Below, in pieces: positions 19,701-27,789 of a stretch of 64,000 nucleotides of DNA. Position 1 is the stretch's first letter. Each line of letters opens with the position of its first letter. A model generated the notes under the pieces. It was not told the DNA's origin, searched no databases, and worked only from the letters and a program-made list of their open reading frames with translations. The DNA is from Lautropia mirabilis (GTDB lineage: Bacteria; Pseudomonadota; Gammaproteobacteria; Burkholderiales; Burkholderiaceae_E). A program made the position numbers and the translations under genes. Location: assembly GCF_900637555.1 (NCBI RefSeq), contig NZ_LR134378.1, forward strand, positions 2,242,001-2,306,000. Reading direction: 5' to 3'.

Positions 19701-22700
19701 CGGAGACCCAGAGCGTCCTTTCGACCACGCTGGCATGCCCCTCGGCATCCCGGGCCACGGCCTGTAGCTGCACATCCCCAGCCTTTTCCAGGGTCACCTG
19801 GCAGTCCAGCAGTCCCTGCGCATCGCTCTTGCCCTGGCAGAGCGTGCCCAGCGCCTGCGTCTCGACGTGGCTGTCATAGACATAGAAACCACCCACGATC
19901 CGCTTGCGGCTGCTGTGGATGGTCTCCATCCGGGCCGTCAGCGTCAGCGGCACGCCGGCCCGGGGCTTGCCATCCGTCCCCAGCGCCAGCAGCTGCACGG
20001 CCAGCGGCTTGCCGACCGACACCCCGCTCTCGGCCCGCATGCCGACCTGCACGGCAGCCGGCCAGCGTTGTACACGGCCACGCAGGGTCTGGATCTCGCC
20101 GTTCGGATCGGCATAGCTGGTTTCCACCGTCAGCGTCTGCGGACGGTGGGAGGCGGGCAGCGGCAGCGTCAGCAGGCCATGGCCCTGCGCATCCAGCATG
20201 AGCGGAAGCCGGTTGGCCACCAGGCGATCCTCCGGACCACGGGATGCCTGCGCGGTGTCCGAGTCCTGAGTGGCGTCCTGATCGTTCTCCTCCGACACCG
20301 CGGAGGGGCTCCTGGAGGGCGAATCGAAGTCAAAGGCCTCATACCCGGCAAACTCGGGCGTCCGATCCTCCAGCATGGCTGATACCTGCACCGGCATGGC
20401 GGCAGCCGGGCCGCCGGCCACGTAGTCCAGCTGCATGTCCACCCGGGCATCCTGCCCGGCCACCAGCACATTGGCCTGGTCGCTGCCTGCGGTGGGCCGG
20501 ACCAGCACCGACCCCCGGTAGACGGGCAGACGGAAGTCCTCCACCCGGAAGGTGCCGCTTTCCAGCTCGATACGCTCGTCCTCACGGGTCAGCGTGATCC
20601 GATACTGCCCCAGCCGTGCACCGGGCGGAATGGCAAACTGGCTTTCAGCACTGCGCCCGCCGGTGGCCGTGCTGCGCCAGGTCAGCGGCTGGGTGAAGCG
20701 CTGATCGCTGCCCACGTGCGTGATGACCAGCGTGTCCGGCAGGCTGTCGGGAAGCCCGAACCCCCGGGCGTCATCAGCGCCGGCATCGGCAGGAGGCGAA
20801 GCGGTTCCGGCCACTCCGGCCTTGGCATCTGTCAGCCCCAGTCCTTTCTCGGTCCGGATGACATGCTTCATCGAGAGCGTCTCGCCGGCACGCAGCAGCG
20901 TGCGATCCATGACTGTATGCGCACGCACCTCCGGCTCACGCGCGCTGGACGTGGGGACGTCGAAACGCCACGGCTCGATGCCTTCCTGCCAGCTGCTCCA
21001 GACAAAGCTCATGTCCTGCACGCCATGATCCTCGGCCCGGGCGCTGACGAAGTAGCCCGACATGCTGCCGCTGCTGTAATCGTTCTCTCCACATTCCCCG
21101 GAGAACGGCTCCAGACCCGGGAAGCGGGCCACCCCCTGAGCATCGGTCGTGGCTTCTGCCTGCAGCTGCCCATTGCAGTGCGTGACCCGAACCCGGGCAT
21201 TGGCCACCGGCCGCCCCTGGTCCAGCGTCGTCACCCAGGCCAGACCGCCGTCACGTCCCTGCTTGAAATGCACCCCCAGGTTCGTCACCAGCACCGCGGT
21301 GCGCACATACATCGTGCGCCTGTCCCCATAGCCGGCGTTCAGCAGGGCCTGGCCCAGCTGGCTGGAGGCCACTTCCAGCACATGGAAACCGGGTGACAGG
21401 GGAATGCCCAGGACCTCGAAGGGGCGAACATCGCCTTGCGGCATGTCCGGAAGCGGCTGCGACTGCACCTGGGGCAGGTTCTCCAGCAGCGAGACCATGC
21501 GCGCTTCCACGTAGTCGGCATCGTCATCGGGCAGGGAAGCGGGCAGCGTGTTGCGGGCGTCCTGCGCCGCCACGCGGCGGTTCACCACGCCCTCATCGTA
21601 ATGGTTCACCCGACGCAGCCAGCGGATGATCTCGCCATCTTCCCGGGCCTGCAGCTGGCTGAGCTGCAGCCGGGCACCGCCCAGCGCCTGGGGTGTTGCA
21701 CGACGGGTCGCATCCTGCGCCGGCTGAAGGTCCCGCACGGCCAGATCCGCCTCCACACGCCGCACCGTCAGGGGCAGCAGGGCCGGGCCATCCGGTCCCT
21801 CGGCAAAGCGCTCGACAATCCCGAAGGGGGCCGTGCCGAACTTGGCCAGCGGCGGCAATGCCGCCGTCCGGATGGACAGCGGGAAACTGGCGGCATTGCG
21901 CAGCGTCCGGCCGCTGGCGTCGTGCAGGTCGTCGGGCATCACCAGCGCATAGGTGGTCTGCTCGGCCAGCGGCGCGGCAAAGCGCAACGACTCGACCACC
22001 CCATCCCCGGCCTTCGCCGGATCGGCGGCCTCGAAGCCTTCACCATCAGGACCAGGCCACTGCGGGCGCAGCTTCTGCCCCCCCGCCTGCAGATAGACCT
22101 GGGCCGCCAATGCCTTCGGAATGGGCGCGCTGAAGTTCACCGTGATCGGCCGGATCGGCATGCAGCCCGCCTGGGCATTCTCGCGCTCGCAGCTCATCTC
22201 CGCCGTGAACGGCTGGCGCACCTTGAAGTCCATGCGCTGCACCTGCGTGTTGGTCATGCCGTTGGCCAGCGCCACACCCCGGTCGAAGACCAGCGAGACC
22301 TCGGTGCCCGGCGTGAAGCGGCGCTGACATTGCAGCACGGCCAGCGTCGTGGTGGCCGTGCCTTCACCGGCTGCCGCATTCCCCCGTTCGGATCCACCGG
22401 CAGGCTGTTCACCCGACGCATACCGCAGGCCGGACAGGATGGCCTGGCGCCGTTCGCCCTCCACCAGGCGCACCGGCACCTGCTCGCCCAGATCGGGCTG
22501 ACGGCACCAGACATGCTGCTTCAGGCTGGCTATCGTGGCCGGTGCATCCAGGCGCAGCACGAACACCTGATCCTCTTCGATGGTGTCGCCTTCCCAGGGG
22601 CGGACCCGGTCGATGCGCGGCCCGCCTGTGTCGAACGCATGACGAGAGGGCTTCAGCAGGACACCGGATGGCGTCCGGTAATCCGGCCGAGTGGAGACCT

Positions 22701-23253
22701 GGCAACGGACACCGGCAGGCAAGGGCGCCGGAAAGTCCTGCACCCATTCCTGGGGCCCGGTCCAGCGACCGCTGCCCAAGGGTGAAGCCGGCGGTGATGA
22801 CGATGCGTCCGGCCCGGCATCCGGCAGCCCCGAACAGCTGAGCCGCACGGGGCTCTCGGCCCCCGCGTCGCCAAATCGGGCGGCCGGCGCGTCGAACTTC
22901 ACCACCATCTGCCGCGGCCGGTACACCTCGCCCTGCGGCGAGATGCTGAGGATGGCAGGACGGGCAGGGGCGTTTTCTGTCGATGTTCCTGCCGTTCTGG
23001 CGGCGGTCTCTGCAGGTGCGCCGGCCGCAATTCCCGTGACAGCCGCAGTGGCATCAGCCACATCCACGGCGCGAGCCGTCGCTGCCTCCGTGGTGCTGGC
23101 CGGGGCCGTCATCGCCTCGCTGGACGAGGGATACAGCAGCGCTGCCATCAGCCCCGCCACCAGCCAGGCATGGCCACGTTGCGCGATTCCCGGCCCGGCA
23201 TCCTCCCCGGGAAAGCAATGGGCAGGCAGGAGGAGGGACGGCTTGGACTTCAT
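16714..23253 (-). CDS. Bacterial alpha-2-macroglobulin, thioester type, very large
   Basis: A periplasmic protease trap of about 2179 residues, against some 1650 for E. coli YfhM. The thioester motif CLEQ is intact (Cys about residue 1665, within YPYSCLEQQ), so it should link covalently to attacking proteases. Other family parts are visible: macroglobulin domains, an A2M_N-like region (VARVRVTHCNGQ-type repeats, near residue 680) and the TED helices. The signal peptide lacks a lipobox Cys after its hydrophobic stretch (LVAGLMAALLYPSSSEA), so unlike YfhM the protein may be soluble in the periplasm or stay uncleaved. ATG 23253 is chosen; GTG 23265 would add four residues and neither has a clear ribosome site. 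pbpC follows 14 bp downstream. Confidence 0.93.
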   Translation of the reverse strand: MKSKPSLLLPAHCFPGEDAGPGIAQRGHAWLVAGLMAALLYPSSSEAMTAPASTTEAATARAVDVADATAAVTGIAAGAPAETAARTAGTSTENAPARPAILSISPQGEVYRPRQMVVKFDAPAARFGDAGAESPVRLSCSGLPDAGPDASSSPPASPLGSGRWTGPQEWVQDFPAPLPAGVRCQVSTRPDYRTPSGVLLKPSRHAFDTGGPRIDRVRPWEGDTIEEDQVFVLRLDAPATIASLKQHVWCRQPDLGEQVPVRLVEGERRQAILSGLRYASGEQPAGGSERGNAAAGEGTATTTLAVLQCQRRFTPGTEVSLVFDRGVALANGMTNTQVQRMDFKVRQPFTAEMSCERENAQAGCMPIRPITVNFSAPIPKALAAQVYLQAGGQKLRPQWPGPDGEGFEAADPAKAGDGVVESLRFAAPLAEQTTYALVMPDDLHDASGRTLRNAASFPLSIRTAALPPLAKFGTAPFGIVERFAEGPDGPALLPLTVRRVEADLAVRDLQPAQDATRRATPQALGGARLQLSQLQAREDGEIIRWLRRVNHYDEGVVNRRVAAQDARNTLPASLPDDDADYVEARMVSLLENLPQVQSQPLPDMPQGDVRPFEVLGIPLSPGFHVLEVASSQLGQALLNAGYGDRRTMYVRTAVLVTNLGVHFKQGRDGGLAWVTTLDQGRPVANARVRVTHCNGQLQAEATTDAQGVARFPGLEPFSGECGENDYSSGSMSGYFVSARAEDHGVQDMSFVWSSWQEGIEPWRFDVPTSSAREPEVRAHTVMDRTLLRAGETLSMKHVIRTEKGLGLTDAKAGVAGTASPPADAGADDARGFGLPDSLPDTLVITHVGSDQRFTQPLTWRSTATGGRSAESQFAIPPGARLGQYRITLTREDERIELESGTFRVEDFRLPVYRGSVLVRPTAGSDQANVLVAGQDARVDMQLDYVAGGPAAAMPVQVSAMLEDRTPEFAGYEAFDFDSPSRSPSAVSEENDQDATQDSDTAQASRGPEDRLVANRLPLMLDAQGHGLLTLPLPASHRPQTLTVETSYADPNGEIQTLRGRVQRWPAAVQVGMRAESGVSVGKPLAVQLLALGTDGKPRAGVPLTLTARMETIHSSRKRIVGGFYVYDSHVETQALGTLCQGKSDAQGLLDCQVTLEKAGDVQLQAVARDAEGHASVVERTLWVSDQSQWWFGGGNHDRIDIIPEKRVYAPGETARFQVRMPFREATALVAVEREGIIRTQVVELKGDDPTVSLKVEEGWTPNVYVSVLALRGRLRDVPWYSFFGWGWRHPGRWWDAWWQDDSQYQAPTPLVDLSKPAFRFGMAEIRVGDRQHRLDVKLKADRESYPVRGHAQVDIVVTLPDGRPAAHAEVAVAAVDEALLELLPNTSWKLLEGMLSRRAWGVETATAQMEIVGRRHYGRKALPPGGDGTTAARAGGAVRELLDTLLLWQPKVQLDAQGKARVTVPLNDALSTFRVVAVADSGVSYFGTGQTHIRTAQDLQLISGLPPLVRTGDRFQAGFTVRNTTQRPMTVQVAPRAALLTLEPQVVQVPAQAARQVWWEVTAPTTLAELRPGEMLWEVEARETGDKLEAARDVLKVNQRIVAATPVSVQQATLVQLGEKPTTMAVAPPASTLPGRGGLQLNLRSRLYDGLPAVQAWFQRYPYSCLEQQASKAIGLHDAVMWREILEKIPTYLDDQGLADYFPLRGGSDSGSPLLTAWLLSATHEASWLDAIFALPQATREQMIRGLTMFVEGKLSVREGSWMSRYRQDMRLMALEALSRHDAVRPAMLDGLEIAPVRMGTAALLDWIGILQRVPQAPARAQRLRDALQALRARVSYQGSRIVLQADAERDGWWRMGNGDVDAARLLLAVLDDPAWKEDLGRIVTGLLARQQRGAWQSTTANLWGSLAVARFGRQQEDAPVNGVTKAHLGSHDVQHAWADERMDGSLFLPWPATIGDGARQAEAASATSSSAPRGAARGGRPAASVESSDRLEVLHQGSGRPWLTLQSLAAVPRTQPFFAGYRIRRTVVPMTAHVPTLPAGRHARGDVLRVRLEIEASAPMEWVAVSDPVPAGATLLGSGLGRDSALATQDEDTGDGWLAYQERGFEWLRSYYRYVPAGRTSMEYTLRVNNPGTFQLPPTRVEALYAPEMFGELPNATITVQDADDASASSPRTEGATR

Positions 23254-23285
23254 GGCATCGACCACGCAAAGGAGGGTCCGTCGAT

Positions 23286-23300
23286 GTTACGAAATGTAAG
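23286..23300. promoter_or_regulatory. Motif GTTACGAAATGTAAG upstream of the macroglobulin
   Basis: An imperfect inverted repeat (TTAC-GAAAT-GTAA) about 33-47 bp before the macroglobulin start and 170 bp before gltS. It is the same as the ompR-upstream palindrome at 36174-36190 except that two central bases (AT) are missing. A shared regulator, possibly the OmpR-type protein of this window, is a hypothesis. Confidence 0.35.
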
Positions 23301-23469
23301 GCTCCCCGGTAAGCCGGATTGGTGGAATTGAGACGTCCGGGGCAGCCCGAAAGGCAACACGGAATGAATTACCATTGAGGTTTCTGCCCGCCCCAGGCGG
23401 ACATATTCCAATAACAGGTCCCGGACCCATCACACAGACATCCCCCATCGCCCAGCAAAGGCCCAAGCC

Positions 23470-24708
23470 ATGGATACCATTGCCGTAGATCCCTATTACA
23501 CGCTCATCGTCGCCACCCTGGTCCTGCTGGTGGGCCGGCTCATGGTCGACCGGATCAAGTTCCTGCAGGACTTCAACATTCCCGAGCCGGTGGCCGGCGG
23601 CCTGCTGGCGGCGGTCATCATCTACATCCTGCATGTCAGCACCGGTGTATCGTTCGCCTTCGACAAGGGTCTGCAGGATTCGTTCATGCTGATCTTCTTC
23701 TCGTCGATCGGCCTCAGCGCCGACTTCTCCCGCCTCAAGGCGGGCGGCGTCGGCCTGGTGCTCTTCCTGCTGGTGGTCAGCGCCTTCATCGTGGTCCAGA
23801 ACGTCGTGGGCGTTGGCCTGGCGGGTGCGCTGGGTCTTGATCCCATCATCGGTCTGGTCACCGGCTCCATCACCCTCACGGGCGGTCACGGCACGGCCGG
23901 CGCCTGGGGCAAGGTGCTGGAAGAACAGCACCACATCGTGGGCGCCACCGACCTGGGCATGGCCTCGGCCACCTTCGGCCTGGTGCTGGGCGGCCTGATT
24001 GGCGGCCCCGTGGCCCGCAAGCTGGTCAACAAGATGGGCATGAAACCCAGCGCCAAGGCTGCACAGGCCCACGATACGGCCGATACCGCCATCGACGACG
24101 TGTTCGAGCATGCTCACCAGCGTCGCCTGATCACCGCCAATGCAGCGGTCGAGACCATGGCCCTGTTTGCTGCCTGCCTGGCCTTCTCGGCGCTGATGAC
24201 CACGCCGGAGGTCAAGAGCTTCCTGCCCTCGTGGTTCACGCTGCCGCAGTTCGTCTGGGCGCTGCTCTTCGGCGTGCTGCTGCGCAACTTCCTGACCTCG
24301 GCCTTCAAGGTCAACATGTTCGACCGCGCCATCGACGTGTTCGGCAACGCCTCGCTCAGCATCTTCCTGGGCATTGCGCTGCTCAACCTCAAGCTGTGGC
24401 AACTGCTGGACCTGGCGCTGCCGATGCTGATCATCCTGGCTGTGCAGACCGCCATCATGGCGCTCTACGCCTACTTCGTCACCTACCGCTTCATGGGCAA
24501 GGACTACGACGCTGCCGTGCTGTCCGCCGGTCACTGCGGCTTTGGTCTGGGCGCCACGCCCACCGCCGTGGCCAACATGCAGTCGGTCACCGAGCGCTTC
24601 GGCCCGTCGCACAAGGCCTTCCTGATCGTGCCGATGGTGGGGGCGTTCTTCATCGACTTCGTCAACGCCTTCATCCTGACGGGCTTCGTCAACTTCCTGG
24701 GCAAGTGA
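23470..24708 (+). CDS. gltS: Sodium/glutamate symporter GltS
   Basis: A 412-residue inner-membrane protein with about ten hydrophobic helices. It carries the two inverted GltS-family re-entrant motifs, TGGHGTAGAW in the first half and GHCGFGLGATPTAVANM in the second. It imports glutamate with sodium. Length (about 400) and start match the family; the ATG at 23470 is the first of the conserved N-terminus. The gene is divergent from the macroglobulin and ends before a strong hairpin at 24755. No glutamate-metabolism genes flank it. Confidence 0.95.
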   Translation: MDTIAVDPYYTLIVATLVLLVGRLMVDRIKFLQDFNIPEPVAGGLLAAVIIYILHVSTGVSFAFDKGLQDSFMLIFFSSIGLSADFSRLKAGGVGLVLFLLVVSAFIVVQNVVGVGLAGALGLDPIIGLVTGSITLTGGHGTAGAWGKVLEEQHHIVGATDLGMASATFGLVLGGLIGGPVARKLVNKMGMKPSAKAAQAHDTADTAIDDVFEHAHQRRLITANAAVETMALFAACLAFSALMTTPEVKSFLPSWFTLPQFVWALLFGVLLRNFLTSAFKVNMFDRAIDVFGNASLSIFLGIALLNLKLWQLLDLALPMLIILAVQTAIMALYAYFVTYRFMGKDYDAAVLSAGHCGFGLGATPTAVANMQSVTERFGPSHKAFLIVPMVGAFFIDFVNAFILTGFVNFLGK

Positions 24709-24752
24709 CGAGCCATCCGCTGGCCAGGGACTGATGTCCCTGACTTCACGGA

Positions 24753-24792
24753 AAAAAGGCCGGGAACGATACCTGTCGTTCCCGGCCTTTCT
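24753..24792. repeat. Direct repeat, copy 1 (terminator-bearing, 40 bp)
   Basis: Aligned with 26303-26342, this segment matches at 38 of 40 bases. The differences are G/A at 24764 versus 26314 and T/C at 24770 versus 26320. The two copies lie exactly 1550 bp apart and bracket the toxin-antitoxin pair. Confidence 0.9.
24755..24790. terminator. Bidirectional intrinsic terminator after gltS
   Basis: A perfect 15-bp stem (24755-24769 with 24776-24790) and a six-base loop TACCTG. On the reverse strand it is followed by six T residues, so it should best end the toxin-antitoxin transcript; on the forward strand CTTTCTTCTT follows and can serve gltS. Confidence 0.9.
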
Positions 24793-24823
24793 TCTTGGCA
24801 TGGCCTGCAGCCAGAACAGCCTC

Positions 24824-25546
24824 CTACTGCGCTGAAACGATGCACACCCCGAGACGTTCAGCCAGATCAAGGACCGCATCACAACAGGTTCCGGCCTCAT
24901 CCAGCAGCGGGCTGGATGCCTCGGACTGCACAAGAGCCCCGACCTCAATCCGGTCACCGAAGAGCATCAGCGCGCGCGCCGAGTCGTCCTGTCGTGAAAT
25001 CCAGCTCAGCCCCTGGGCCGATGGGCACTGCGTGTGAATGGCTTCGGCCCAGCGTCGCGTCAGCGGATAGGTATCCTTTTCCGTATCGATCAGCTGCCGG
25101 CGCGAGATGCCCAGCCGCCGCAGCGGAATGCTTGCCAGATCGACCAGCTGCAATGGCTGGCGCAGCGTCAGGGTGGAATGAACCTGCCGGATGAACCGCG
25201 CCCTGTCCAGGCTCTTGAAGCCCGGCACATGCGGGACATCATGGAACACCGTTTCCATCAGTGCACAGGCAAGCGAGGCTCCCGCGTAAAGGGTGGGGAT
25301 GGGCTGTCCTTCGGCGTTGCAGATGGGGCTGAAACGGGCGTTGCCATGCACGCCCGGATTGAATGCCGTGGCGCCATAATCCTCCAGGTGGACCCGATGC
25401 AAGATGCTGTCCACCGGCAGGATGATCATGGAAAGATCCAGACCCGCAGATGGAGCGGGGATATCGGCCGAAAGGAAACGACCGCCAGCCTCCTGCCCCT
25501 CGGGGATGACAGCATCAACGGTCACACCGGGTTGTCGCTCAGCCAT
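24824..25546 (-). CDS. RES-domain toxin
   Basis: A 240-residue protein with the Arg-Glu-Ser residues that name the RES fold: Arg71 in NARFSP, Glu98 in ALMETVFHD (after the TLYAG strand) and Ser184 in GLSWIS. Characterised RES toxins degrade or ADP-ribosylate from NAD+, halting growth; NAD+ is thus the expected substrate here. ATG 25546 is chosen because it overlaps the stop of the upstream antitoxin by eight bases (ATGGCTGA), implying translational coupling; the GGAG just before it overlaps the antitoxin coding end. The protein is slightly longer than typical RES toxins. The terminator at 24755-24790 ends the operon. Confidence 0.88.
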   Translation of the reverse strand: MAERQPGVTVDAVIPEGQEAGGRFLSADIPAPSAGLDLSMIILPVDSILHRVHLEDYGATAFNPGVHGNARFSPICNAEGQPIPTLYAGASLACALMETVFHDVPHVPGFKSLDRARFIRQVHSTLTLRQPLQLVDLASIPLRRLGISRRQLIDTEKDTYPLTRRWAEAIHTQCPSAQGLSWISRQDDSARALMLFGDRIEVGALVQSEASSPLLDEAGTCCDAVLDLAERLGVCIVSAQ

Positions 25547-26213
25547 GGAGAACGCCCAGGACCTCGTCACGGGCAGCCGCGATGACCCGGTCGGGATCCG
25601 TGGCCAGAAGGTCCTGGGGACGCTTACCGCCCAGGAAACCATTGACGGACTGGAACCAGTAGGCCATGCCCCACCCATCCTTGTGTCCAGCAAGGATGCC
25701 GATGACATCGGCCAGTGCCTTCAGGGGCCGGAACCCCCGATCGGGGTCCAGGCCGAAGCCCGGAAAATAGTCGATACCCTTGTGGTGGATGGCGAAGATC
25801 TGCCCCTGACGCTTCCACTTGTTGGGTTGCGCGCTGGGGTTGCGCGGGCTGAATCCGGCCAGACTGGCCAGCTCCGTTGCACTCAGCCAGTCACCACTGG
25901 CCAGCACCGCCTTGCGGGCCGCCACCAGCATGGCCGCTTCCCTCAGCAGCCGGGGTGAGGCCGGCGCAGGGGGAACCAGGGCCTCGGCCAGCCTCTGCAT
26001 GGATGCCTGGTCCTGGCGTTGTGAGAGCGCCTCCAGCAGGGAGGACGCCACATGCCCCATGTTCTCGGCCAGCGACTGGAAGGCCTGGGGATCCAGCTGC
26101 CGGAAGGAGACCGCCAGTACCTGCTGTGCGTCGGACTTGCCGAGTTGATCGCGTACTTCCTGAGGGGTGCCTGCAACGGCGTAGAAGCCGGGGCGTTCGG
26201 CCACCATGTTCAT
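25539..26213 (-). CDS. Xre/MbcA/ParS-type antitoxin with long N-terminal extension
   Basis: A 224-residue partner of the RES toxin. The last 45 residues fit the MbcA/ParS/Xre toxin-binding domain (DUF2384): MAYWFQSVNGFLGGKRP, then a DLLATDPDRVIAAA helix. The middle (LSATELASLAGFSP, residues 110-123) looks like a helix-turn-helix, and a helical N-terminal section of about 100 residues has no family I recognise. Most relatives are 120-160 residues, so the extension is unusual. AAGGA precedes ATG 26213 by eight bases; ATG 26207 is an alternative. It is first in the operon, as usual for RES-Xre pairs, and probably represses its own promoter through the palindrome at 26229-26247. Confidence 0.82.
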   Translation of the reverse strand: MNMVAERPGFYAVAGTPQEVRDQLGKSDAQQVLAVSFRQLDPQAFQSLAENMGHVASSLLEALSQRQDQASMQRLAEALVPPAPASPRLLREAAMLVAARKAVLASGDWLSATELASLAGFSPRNPSAQPNKWKRQGQIFAIHHKGIDYFPGFGLDPDRGFRPLKALADVIGILAGHKDGWGMAYWFQSVNGFLGGKRPQDLLATDPDRVIAAARDEVLGVLHG

Positions 26214-26228
26214 GGAAAGCTTCCTTGC

Positions 26229-26247
26229 TGGATATCTTGATTATCCA
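26229..26247. promoter_or_regulatory. Candidate operator of the toxin-antitoxin operon
   Basis: A perfect inverted repeat TGGATA-N7-TATCCA directly downstream of the -10 hexamer, where a bound repressor would block initiation. A further GGATAT half-site lies at 26264-26270 between the -10 and -35. The AT content here is far above the surrounding genome. Confidence 0.65.
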
Positions 26248-26276
26248 ATCCTATGCTAATCACCATATCCTTGCAA
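26248..26276 (-). promoter_or_regulatory. Promoter of the toxin-antitoxin operon
   Basis: Read on the reverse strand: TTGCAA (26271-26276) and TAGGAT (26248-26253) with 17-bp spacing, each four of six consensus matches, 35 bp before the antitoxin start. Confidence 0.6.
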
Positions 26277-26304
26277 GCGCGTCTGGCGGCACGCTCATCG
26301 GCAA

Positions 26305-26340
26305 AAAGGCCGGAAACGACACCTGTCGTTCCCGGCCTTT
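26305..26340. terminator. Intrinsic terminator after the DUF711 gene (second copy of the repeat)
   Basis: Stem 26305-26319 with 26326-26340, 15 pairs with one mismatch, loop CACCTG, five T residues on the reverse strand. It lies 49 bp after the DUF711 stop and upstream of the toxin-antitoxin promoter. It is the second copy of the 40-bp direct repeat (26303-26342). Confidence 0.85.
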
Positions 26341-26388
26341 CTCATGGTGGCGTGAGCCCCTCAGATGGGCAGACAGGTCCCGCAGTTC

Positions 26389-27618
26389 TCAGGGCACGGC
26401 CAGGACCGCGCAGTTGCACAGGTCATCGCTCTCGAAGCGCGTGAGATCACCAGCCGCCAGGCCCGGCACCGGGAAGAGACGCACCGTCAGCGGCTTGTTC
26501 AGCCGGAAGGCCATCGTGCCCGTGTCGCGCATGATGGCGGCGATCTTCTGGGCCGGGGTGTCGCCGGCAATGGGAACCGTATCCAGCCCGATACCACAGA
26601 CGGCACTGTAGGTGAGCAGGGCGCGGATGTCGAACTGGCCGGCGCGCGTGGCGGCAGCCAGGCCCTCATCTTCGGTCACGGCCAGCATCAGCCCCGAGAA
26701 GCCCACGGCTTCCACGTCCTTCACGGACTTGAAGAGCCGCGTGAGCAGGGCCGAGGCCTCCACCGTGCCGGCAGCGCCAAAGTAGGGCACACCCAGCAGG
26801 CGATAGACCTCCACCATCGAGGTACAGTTCTTGGACGGAGCCGCCGATGTGTCCATGCCGGCATAGGTCCAGCCAGCATCCAGCGGCGTGGCCCGGACAA
26901 TGCGCTGGACCGCATCCACGTGGTGTTGCAGCGCCTCACGCATCACGTCCAGGGCCTGCGCCATGCGTTCGGCGTGCTCAGCCTGGGGCAGCGTGCGCAG
27001 CGCGGCGGCCAGCAGGTCCGGCGTTTCCAGCCCCACCACCAGGCAATTGCCCCGTTCGCTGCGGTGATAGCCCGCCGGGAAGTACGGGATAAGCGGTGCG
27101 CAGTTGAAGTTGACCGTGAAGTTGAAATTGCCTTCGCCACGCGGCGTGATGCGGGCAATCTCCTGCATGGCCTCCACGCAGCGCAGGATCTGCGCATTGT
27201 CCAGCAGCCCGTCGGCGTTGGCCTCGACGTTGACGCAGGCATTGGAAAGGTCGCCATGGTCACGGATCAGCCCTGGCAGCAGCGCAATCTCCTGAGCCGT
27301 GCGCGCCTCGCCAATGGCGAAGCGGATGCGCAGCCCGTTCTGGTTCAGCTGCATGAGGATGTCCCGGATCGTGGCCAGCCCCTGGCTGGCCGCTTCCAGG
27401 CTGGACGTGTCCAGATACTCCCCGAACGGGTTGGCCACGATACGCACCGACTGCACCGTGTAGCCCCCTTGCTGGAAGGCAGCTGCCAACCGGTCGCACT
27501 GCCGCTTGGCTTCGGCCAGCACTGACGGCCAGGTCTGTGCATCGGGCGACAGGGTGGCGAAGGCGGTGATGGCGCGGACGCGGCACAGCTCAGGTGACTG
27601 AAGAGATACGGTGGTCAT
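26389..27618 (-). CDS. DUF711 (UPF0210/PFL) family protein
   Basis: A 409-residue protein of a family widespread in bacteria and archaea with solved structures but no settled function; a glycyl-radical-like fold has been noted. Family signatures are VRIVANPFGEYLD, NFNFTVNFNCAPLIPYFPA, GLDTVPIAGDTP, RLNKPLTVRLFPVPG and the terminal FESDDLCNCAVL. Homologues usually follow a small ACT-domain gene, which is absent here. The ATG at 27618 matches the expected N-terminus, with only a weak GGGA ribosome site. It is a single gene between the toxin-antitoxin unit and serB; the 171-bp gap upstream shows no clear promoter. Confidence 0.9.
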   Translation of the reverse strand: MTTVSLQSPELCRVRAITAFATLSPDAQTWPSVLAEAKRQCDRLAAAFQQGGYTVQSVRIVANPFGEYLDTSSLEAASQGLATIRDILMQLNQNGLRIRFAIGEARTAQEIALLPGLIRDHGDLSNACVNVEANADGLLDNAQILRCVEAMQEIARITPRGEGNFNFTVNFNCAPLIPYFPAGYHRSERGNCLVVGLETPDLLAAALRTLPQAEHAERMAQALDVMREALQHHVDAVQRIVRATPLDAGWTYAGMDTSAAPSKNCTSMVEVYRLLGVPYFGAAGTVEASALLTRLFKSVKDVEAVGFSGLMLAVTEDEGLAAATRAGQFDIRALLTYSAVCGIGLDTVPIAGDTPAQKIAAIMRDTGTMAFRLNKPLTVRLFPVPGLAAGDLTRFESDDLCNCAVLAVP

Positions 27619-27789
27619 GAGAAATCCCGGCGATGGGTGAAGAAAGAACGGACACGACGGCAGGCAAGCACAGCATCATGACCTCGAAGCAACCGGTGTC
27701 GGGACGCACGGCCTGCTTCCAGCCTGAAAGGCAGGAATCAGGATGTGGCTGACCTGCTCCGGCTGTCGCCGATTATTCCATGCCGACCA

